Below the pieces are notes generated by a model. That model worked only from the letters and a program-made list of their open reading frames with translations. It was not told the DNA's origin and made no database searches. DNA of 64,000 nt, taken from positions 1,310,060 through 1,374,059 of the forward strand of contig BFEA01000057.1 in assembly GCA_003427395.1 (NCBI GenBank), read 5' to 3'. Position 1 is the first letter of the stretch. Every line of letters begins with the position of its first letter. Positions 57,092 to 64,000 of the stretch are shown in pieces. Made by a program: the position numbers and the translations under genes. This DNA is from Chara braunii (taxonomy: Eukaryota > Streptophyta > Charophyceae > Charales > Characeae).

Positions 57092-57738
57092 AAAGTTGAA
57101 AGGAAGGACGTTGGGGAAAGCCACGAAGGATGTGTGCTCACAACAGTTGCTCACGAGGCAGGGTGTTTTCCACGGATAGTCTCATTTTTTGTTTTTTGTG
57201 TTTTTTATTCTTTACTTCTAAATTAGTTTTAGTGCCCTGCCCACGAGGCAGGGTGTTTTCCACGGATAACTGACAATCGCAACCAACAGGGCACTCGAAC
57301 ATGTACTCAAGATTTCGCATCTCGTTGCTTTTACATTCAAAGAGTCGTTGTTGTCTTTGTTTTTTTTCCTTCTTCATACAACCGTGTGTGCAGACGGCTA
57401 TAACGCCCGTTGGTAAGGTATATTTTCCTTTGTGCCCAATGTTCTATATCCAACTGCTTTCACGTCCAAAGAGTTGTTGCAATTTTTTCCTTTTTTTTTT
57501 GCTTTTCCTATTTTCGTGTTTTGCTGAGGGAAAAAAACGCACTTTGGCAGACTCTCACGTGTACCCAATGTTCTGTATACGTCTTTTCTTTTCTTTTTTT
57601 TTTTTGTTTTTTTTGTTGTTTTTTTTTTCCCGACGGGTACGACAAAAAAAAATACAATGGGACCCAGACTCGACAAAACTCGGTGCGCAGTGAAATTAAG
57701 GGTCGGCAAAAACAGGCTCGAAGGTAGTGGTGGTTTAA

Positions 57739-58400
57739 ACCCGAAGTGTCCTACAGCGTCATGACATTCCCCAATAATCATACTTTTAATTTCTTCTTTG
57801 TGAGGAATGCACATTTTGTCTTCGGTTTCATCCATAAAGAAGAATAAGTCGTCAGTCATATGATATTCACGCAAGAGTTCATGACTTTTCTGTAGGGTTT
57901 GGATAATAGGACTCCATATAGGATCCTTGACATACCCTTGTCGGATCTGATCCGTCAACTTTAACCAGATGTTAAGGTAAAAAACAATTGCACCAAAGAA
58001 ATCAGAGCGTCTGGACAAAGCATCAAGAACAACATTAGATTTTCCTTCAATGTTTTCATATCAAAATCAAATGTGTTGATGAGTGCAGACCATCTCACTA
58101 ACTTGTCGAAGAGTCGTGGTCGAGCCTTAATCCACTTCAGGGTTGAATGGTCAGAATAAACTGTGAAGTGTCGTCCAAGCAATGCATACAATTCCCTTTC
58201 GTAGGTTGAGTTAGCTACCTCATCAGACGGAAGGCGTTTAGACATAAACTCAATAGATATATACGCCTTCCCATCATCCTGTTGTAGCACAACCCCAATC
58301 GCAAACTGACTAGCATCAGTTATCACAATGAAAGGGAGTGACGAATCAACAATCTTCAAAATAGGGTAGTGAGTTAACACGTGCTTCGACTTCATGAACG
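57739..58400 (-). pseudogene. Gypsy D RNase H and start of integrase zinc domain
   Basis: FIVITDASQFAIGVVLQQDDGK, YERELYAL and TVYSDHSTLKWIK are RNase H motifs. About 11 residues usually found between ELYAL and LLGRHF are absent, a deletion. A linker with DALIS follows, then QKSHELLREYHM, MCIPHKEEIK and HDAVGHFGF, the His pair of the integrase zinc domain. The matching Cys pair lies at about 45,070 across insert G. Confidence 0.88.
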
Positions 58401-59282
58401 TAGACTCACAATCTTTATCTCATAACCAAGGATTCTCTTTCTTAAACAATCTTCTTATGGGAGCAACTATAAGGGAGAAGTTTCTCACAAACTTTATATA
58501 ATAGCTTAGCAAATCCTAAGAAGTATCGTAGTTTAGTAACCGTATTGGGTCTGGGTCAATCTCTAATTGCTGTAATTTTCCTTTCTTCTAGCCTTAGTTA
58601 TTCTTTATTTACTATATGCCCAATATATAACACCTTAGACTTAGAAAATTCTAACTTCTTAGGGTTTAACTTTAGTTTTTTTCTCTTAACTTCCCTAGAA
58701 CCATTCGTAAGTATTTTTCATGGTCTTCCACTTCTTGCTATAGACGAGGATCTCGTCGAGATACACAACTACGATTTTTATAGCCACCGCCTAAACAATT
58801 CATTCGTTGACCTTTGAAACATCGCTTATTCAGTCTGAAAGGCATAAACACAAACTCATAGTGTCCACACCTGGTTCGGAAAGCAGTCCTATGCTGATCC
58901 TCAGGTACTCTACCTCTATATGGTGGTAGCCTGACTTCATATCGATCTTGCTAAAGTACTTACACCCCTGCAACTGTTCCACATTCTTGACAGTAACGAA
59001 ATTCAATCCTCGATAATCGATGCGCAACATGAGTTCTCCTTCCTTTTTTGACACAAATCAGACATGTGCACAATAGGAAGAGGAACTTTGTCAAATCCAT
59101 CCTCGTTCAGTTAATTCTTGCAGTTGTTTCTTTAGTTTTTCCAATTCCCTTGGTGACATACCAAGAATAATTTTAATCAAGTGCTTGATATCACGATCAG
59201 TTACTCCCGTTGGCTCAAACTGTAAGTCCTTAAATTCAGTGAGTAGTTTTTCAATAGAAGATGTGCGACGATAAACATTCAC
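58401..59282 (-). pseudogene. Gypsy D reverse transcriptase
   Basis: MSPRELEKLKKQLQELTERGWI, then KKEGELMLRIDYRGLNFVTVKN joined to QGCKYFSKIDMKSGYHHIEV with about 15 residues missing between them. The catalytic centre reads VYLDEILVYS (58,752-58,763): the second Asp of YLDD is Glu. Several frameshifts elsewhere. Not functional. Confidence 0.85.
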
Positions 59283-59733
59283 CTACTCGTTTGACGAGTA
59301 CCACCAACACGCCCTGATCCAACTTCTTTTCCGCGACCATACTCCTGAAAGCAGGTAGACTCATACATAAAAAAAAGAATGACAATGACGAGTCAAAACG
59401 AGATTTGTGAAACAATTTATTGGTCCCATTTTGGATTTTTCATCTTTTAACTTAACAATCTTATATTTGAACTTGATATCTAGGTCGGCTTCCTCGTGCC
59501 AATCCATTCCCTGAATCATGTCAAAGGGTAGTTTTTTTTCAACAAGGAAGGTAACTTCATGCAAAATTATTTTCCCTTCCTTAGTCCTGAAAAACATTTC
59601 ACACAATTGACGAATTGTGAGACAATAATCATGCTTTTGTCCGCAAGCATAGACGTGATAAGTCTAGGCCGGTCCTGCACTCTCATTCCCCGATTCAACT
59701 TTCTTATTGCCTTTTCTGAGATGTCACTATTGG
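59283..59733 (-). pseudogene. Gypsy D protease, C-terminal part
   Basis: NSDISEKAIRKL near the right edge, then FFRTKEGKIILHEVTF and LPFDMIQGMDWHEEADLDI, the retropepsin second motif followed by the usual G-M-D-W. Its N-terminal half lies at 60,463, beyond a TTAA-flanked insert. One frameshift. Confidence 0.78.
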
Positions 59734-60462
59734 TTAACGGGGACCCCCACTTTTCGGCCCTGGGTAACCATGAATGATCCTGAAATCAGGGCTTCGGGGT
59801 CAATTTTTGTGTTTTTTTGGATTTTTGTTTTTGGACAAGCTTGCTGTGTGTCAAATTTGGTGTCATTTGGAGTACTAGAATTTGTGTTGTTAAGAGTGGT
59901 GAAAATCCTAAAAATCTGATGACTTTTTTTTTGGCAAAATTGCCCGAAAATGCATTTTTGGCTTGCTGTTTTATATGTTTTTCATTATTTTTTTAAAGTT
60001 TTTTTTTCATAATATGTTATTAAGAAGTGCACTCTATACATTGGTATGAAGTTTGCGTGAAATGGCCTTAACGGGGACCCCCACTTTTCGGCCCTGGGTA
60101 ACCATGAATGATCTTGAAATTAGGGTTTCGGGGTCAAATTTTGTGTTTTTTTGGATTTTTGTTTTTTGCCTGTTTTTGTTTTTGGACAAGCTTGCTGTGT
60201 GTCAAATTTGGTATCATTTGGAGTATTAGAATTTGTGCTGTTAAGAATGTTGAAAATCCTGAAAATCTGATGAATTTTTTTTGGCAAAATTGCCTGAAAA
60301 TGCACTTTTGGCTTGCTGTTTTATATGTTTTTCATTATTTTTTATTTTTTATTTTTTATAATATGTTAGTAAGAAGTGCACTCTATACATTGGTATGAAG
60401 TTTGCGTGAAATGGCCTTATGGTTTTCGTATAAATTGTGCTGAAAAATGAGGGGTCGGTTAA
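59734..60462. mobile_element. 721-bp TTAA-flanked element with internal tandem duplication
   Basis: Element 59,738-60,458 between TTAA at 59,734-59,737 and 60,459-60,462. Ends CGGGGACCCCCACTTTTCGG and, complemented, CCGACCCCTCATTTTTCAG. A second copy of the left end, TTAA included, starts at 60,068, so the element is about two head-to-tail units of 334 bp. Excision with one TTAA rejoins D's protease as FERW-LT|NSDIS. No ORF. Relative at 22,647-22,923. Confidence 0.78.
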
Positions 60463-61211
60463 CCATCTCTCGAAGATGTAGGATCGCTTCAAACCATGAT
60501 CTAACAATGCACCTACAGGTGTACGTGCAACCTCAACGTCAGTAATTATCAACTCACGCTTAGACTTTTTCTTAGCCCATGAACTTCTTAATGCAATCAA
60601 TTTTGTACCAAGTTCATCAAGGGATCCACCTAGAGAGACAAAACACAAGACAATTTTAGGGTGTTCTAGGTGACGGGCCGAAGAAGAGCCATCCTCTGCC
60701 ATGCGAGTCGGATGGTTGAAAGGGGTTTCAAGCGCCTTACTTTTGTCTGAACCTTCCAACTCAGTAGGAGCAGACACTACTTTTACTGGCTGCTCCCTTT
60801 TGGGTTCCGGATGAGGGGGCACCATGCGATAATGTGCCCTACAGTGCCACACTTCAAGCATTGTCGATTACTCATCCGTTCCTGCCACTCGTTTTGCGTC
60901 AGGGCCATCTTCTCCCATGACCTCCCAACCGCTATGCCGGGATGCTCCGAGAAGGAGCGTGATCTCCTCTTCTTAAAACCATTATTTTTGTTGGTGCCAC
61001 CCTTGTTGGCCACCATGGCAGCGACGTCACCCTTCCTGGACTCACTGCCACCACTTGCTACACCCTCGACCTCGTCGATGGGCCACTTTTCAACTGTGTC
61101 GTCATCCAAGACGACGAGGGTGTGATTCTCCCGCTTATGCCTCCGCAGAATCATCTTTCCATTTTCGTACCCGCCTACCGGTCCACTTTTGACCACACTT
61201 GCATTGTGCAA
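60463..61211 (-). pseudogene. Gypsy D gag zinc knuckle and protease N-terminus
   Basis: Basic region KKRRSRSFSEH, then QCLKCGTVGHIIAWCP, a perfect CX2CX4HX4C knuckle that binds element RNA. A linker follows (KREQPVKVVSAPTELEGSD). The protease start reads VGALLDHGLKRSYIFERW; the active-site triplet is D-H-G where the family has D-S/T-G. The two frames overlap by about 80 bases (60,783-60,861), a common gag-pol arrangement, though decay could explain it. Confidence 0.85.
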
Positions 61212-61344
61212 TCATTTGCTCCCTCTGGAGCGCGAGGTCGCAAAATTGCCGATAGTTATACTTACCAGACTTGGATTCTACCACGAGCAGTCTGCGAATA
61301 AGCTATGGCAATGCGCGCGAGTAGATGTAGAGAACCTGGTTATA

Positions 61345-62194
61345 CTACAAGTTTAATCTAGGTACGTGCAACAAACGATCAACTTCAGGTGACAGTGCAT
61401 CGACAGTGGTCCAATGCATTTGGCTTATGGTGGTGAGTTCATCGAACGCCTTGTCGGCATATGTCTTGTCGAGGAATCTCTTCTTAATCTTTTGGAGGAA
61501 TTCCCGCAGTGTCATCGTTTTGGACCGCTCACCAATATCTTTGAAGCCAGTGGCATTGGCCTCAGACATGATCCACTCCTTCACAACTTCACCCAAACAT
61601 GAAGTCGAGAACGCGACTTAACTCTCTGCCTCGACAGGAGCGGTACCACAATAGGTCTGGATTTCGGCAATCTAGAGAAGAAGGTGCTCACCTCTTTAGT
61701 CGTTGTAGGTGAACGATAATTTCATCTTCACCTTCTCTCTTCGCTTCGGCTTCTCACTTTCTTCTTTCTTTTCACCATTCTTCGCCGATTCTTCTTTCTT
61801 TGTCGGTTCTTTGGCGGGCTCGTTTTTTTTTTTAGTGTTTTTTTGTTCGGCGTCTTCATGGCATCTTTCATTAATTTTCCCTGTGTTTTTTTTTTTCTCC
61901 CTTCTTGGTCACCTACTCATGCACCACCTTGTCCTTTCCATGAACCAATCTCGTCACCGACTGCAATTCGGCGGTGACGTTGTCAATTTTTATTTCCAGG
62001 TGGGCGAGGTAAGCCATCATATTCTGCAGGATTGACACCAAGTCAGTTTCTGAACCTTCTACATGAAATTTTTGTCCAATTTGTTCTACCTTCTTTGCCT
62101 TCTCTTCTCTTCCCCACTTCTCTTTCTGATAGGCTTCTTTCTTTCTCATTTCTGCTTCTAACACAGCTTGGAACTGCTGGATAGTGTCATCCAT
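61345..62194 (-). pseudogene. Gypsy D gag, capsid and coiled-coil parts
   Basis: The N-terminal frame (61,913-62,194) starts MDDTIQQFQAVLEAEMRKK and is a charged coiled coil with HLEIKIDNVTAELQSVTRL. A Lys/Glu-rich linker follows (about 61,700-61,900), then the capsid-like block VKEWIMSEANATGFKD, LREFLQKIKKRFLDKTYA and FDELTTISQMHWTTVDAL. Stops separate the parts. Precedes the zinc knuckle in the same direction. Confidence 0.75.
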
Positions 62195-63401
62195 TATTTC
62201 CTATGTTAGTTCTTCTTTGTTTCCCAATGATTCTGCCTTTCCCCCTTCTTTGGCCTATTCTTCTTTGCTCATACCCGCATATTGCTCAGCGACATAATGA
62301 CTGAGGGCCATCCGTCCTCGATCAATGACCTGCTGCACTCTCCCACTAACCTCCAACATCTGAACGGCTGTTTCAGTTGTGGTCAGTTCGTTTTCTGTTG
62401 CTTGCAGATCGAACTGGCTGCGTACATGCCGTTCAGCCTAAGGGCCAGCTGCGTGCATTTCTTGGAGCAATATGTCGAAACGGGTCAGCATCTGCTGCCA
62501 TCTTTCCTCGACTTGGCCACGGGTTCTCAGCACTACCTCTTCTTCATCAACGAAGAGTAATGGAGATGGTGTAGAAAAAGTGAGGGATAAAACGGGTCAG
62601 AATGGACGCATGCAAACAGTTTCACACAAAAGTCATCCTAACGAGTATGTCGCACAATAAACTCAAAGAGACAATAGTGAATTCCACAGCCTGACTTCAG
62701 TTTCGTTTTTCCATGAGAAACAGAAATTACAATAATTAAAGGTTCAGAATACTTTAATTCTATCTATTTGTAATTGTGTTGTTTGTCTATGTGATGGCAT
62801 TTCGACATGACATTGTACAGATACCGCAGCCACGCCTAGTGTGATCAAGATAACAACACAAGTGGTGAGTTAGCAAGCATCCACAGAACAGCCCACGGCA
62901 GGTGATTCAGCCAATCACAACACAAGAGCAATCAAAGTGTCAGCTGCTCATCCTCTTGCTGACTCGCTGCAGATGCTTGTGTATCCACGCACAAGGACTG
63001 ATGCGTGGCACTATGGCATAACCCAATGCCGTGCCGCCCGTCAGCACACACAAGTGCAAGTATCGATTCCCACCAATCTTCACGAAAAATGGCAGAGCAA
63101 GTCTTCCCTGCCATGTGTTACATTCCACTCTAGCCAACACAGCATATCCATGGAGTATGCCACGTCAGCAACAATGGCCAGTAGGACGGAAGTCACGATA
63201 GCCACGTCAGCAGCGTACAACTGCCAAGTCCGTTTGTCACTGGTATGCCACGTCAGGTTGAAGAAGATACGTGCCACGTCATGAGGTGAGTCACGCCACA
63301 GGTAGGTGCCACGTCAGACAATACCCTGCTCTTCCTCTGGATGCCACGTCAGCACCCACATGCCAGGCCACGTAGACAGCACTTCCGATGCCACGTCAAC
63401 A

Positions 63402-63444
<43 letters not shown>

Positions 63445-63706
63445 GATCGCCGGCGCCACGTCAGCGCCTCTGCCAATGGTACTCTCGCTGGTCGCCGATC
63501 GCCACCTCAGCAACAATTCACCACGTCAGCAATGTCGCCGGTCCTTATCATCATCCAATCTCTAGGTAAGTGTGCACGCGCATCGTTACGTCAATGTCCA
63601 TAACCGCGTGCGTTTATAAACATGAATCGATCGATGCGTGGCCACTTGCCTTACTTACCATAGCGTGTCACAGCGCGCAACAACAGATCGCGACGAAGGA
63701 GGTCAT
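62195..63706 (-). repeat. 5' leader of element D with CCACGTCA cluster
   Basis: Untranslated leader between gag and primer site. Nine exact CCACGTCA words lie between 63,158 and 63,530 (about 63,158, 63,200, 63,246, 63,271, 63,307, 63,340, 63,389, 63,453, 63,521) plus near matches. Complemented they read TGACGTGG, a plant bZIP-type site. A CT microsatellite is at 63,401-63,440. Confidence 0.65.
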
Positions 63707-63718
63707 GCTCTGATACCA
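63707..63718 (-). promoter_or_regulatory. Primer-binding site of element D
   Basis: Complement exactly TGGTATCAGAGC, three bases from the LTR. Confidence 0.88.
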
Positions 63719-63721
63719 AAC

Positions 63722-64000
63722 TGAACCCAATCAGAAGATAAACTCGTCAATGTCAAAATACAAGATGTCTCAGCGCAAGTCAATGTCTCCAATAATCATG
63801 AATGTGATCCGAAGCAGGGCTAAGCCGGCAACCGGCCGGTCGGACCGGCCCGGTCCCAACCGGAATTCCGGTTGGGCCCAAAAATGGGTCAAATTTTTTT
63901 ATTATTTTTTTTTGAAATCATGGTTGGACTGCGCTCGCCGAGATCTCCCCGAATCCGCAAAGAAAACTTTGATCAGAGAACTTTTTTTTCCGGGGGGGGG
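63722..64000 (-). mobile_element. 5' LTR of gypsy element D (partial)
   Basis: 63,722-63,819 matches the end of the LTR at 41,807. From about 63,820 similarity stops at a GC-rich palindromic run (ccggccggtcggaccggccc), so another insertion starts there and the LTR continues beyond the window, if at all. Confidence 0.75.

Larger units (their letters stand above)
45134..57738. mobile_element. TIR-bounded insert G with TTAA duplication, carrying element F
   Basis: TTAA at 45,134-45,137 and 57,735-57,738. Just inside, ACCACCACTACCTTC (45,138-45,152) and its perfect complement (57,720-57,734). Excision with one TTAA reconnects D's integrase as HFGF-K|K-TFV. Without element F, G is about 0.8 kb (45,138-45,201 plus 56,996-57,734). 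The right arm has a 28-bp direct repeat (about 57,153 and 57,240), poly-A and poly-T runs and no transposase. TIRs resemble those at 43,729/44,778, so both are one family. Confidence 0.8.

Noticed and set aside
43725-57738. piggyBac transposase within the TTAA elements
   Set aside because: No DDD/DDE transposase frame in any arm; only the target site suggests the superfamily.

Overview
This is a eukaryotic, plant-lineage (streptophyte) nuclear window made almost entirely of decayed, nested transposable elements, satellites and simple repeats. I recognise no intact host gene. The lineage call rests on chromodomain Ty3/gypsy elements, primer-binding sites complementary to plant initiator tRNA-Met (TGGTATCAGAGC and its complement), and an N-terminal fragment of the plastid gene cemA. 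The large gypsy load and style of cemA would suit a charophyte alga such as Chara, but that is a guess. The sequence is a scaffold with gaps (70 N at 20,759; 105 N at 40,366; single Ns at 6,861, 9,240 and 28,285) and keeps a Nextera mate-pair junction adapter at 43,846-43,883.

Layout. 1-4,480: minus-strand gypsy element (here H): 3' LTR, polypurine tract, chromodomain, integrase, RNase H, and a reverse-transcriptase half fused to gag-like sequence. 4,541-5,985: plus-strand, 5'-truncated LTR of another family (C) with primer site and leader. 6,000-9,700: duplicated repeat with a minisatellite. 10,085-12,361: pyrimidine tract, three successive tandem arrays (about 172, 92 and 82 bp) and a perfect 32-bp fold-back. 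13,750-16,052: integrase fragment and a gag-only remnant. 16,740-21,930: dispersed repeats, a 54-bp minisatellite, a hammerhead ribozyme and a SINE-like copy. 21,933-29,374: LTR pair J of the same family as C, around a 4.7-kb interior with a gag remnant but no visible pol.

34,900-37,900 is the most unusual part. Six hairpins share a near-constant loop 'ttccataagtttgggtg' but have different, still complementary stems. They are followed by about six two-stem modules with the core 'GCTGCCSAAATTT', the cemA fragment lying between two of these modules, and then a second hammerhead-like ribozyme in a tandem repeat.

41,807 to beyond 64,000 is one minus-strand gypsy element (D) split by later arrivals: a 1,050-bp TIR element and a 12.6-kb TIR-bounded insert (G), both in the integrase and both flanked by TTAA, and a third TTAA-flanked element in the protease. 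G carries a whole gypsy element (F, 45,202-56,995, LTRs about 320 bp, chromodomain pol, gag). Removing each TTAA insert reconnects D's codons, apart from old frameshifts. All pol genes carry stops, frameshifts or active-site changes.
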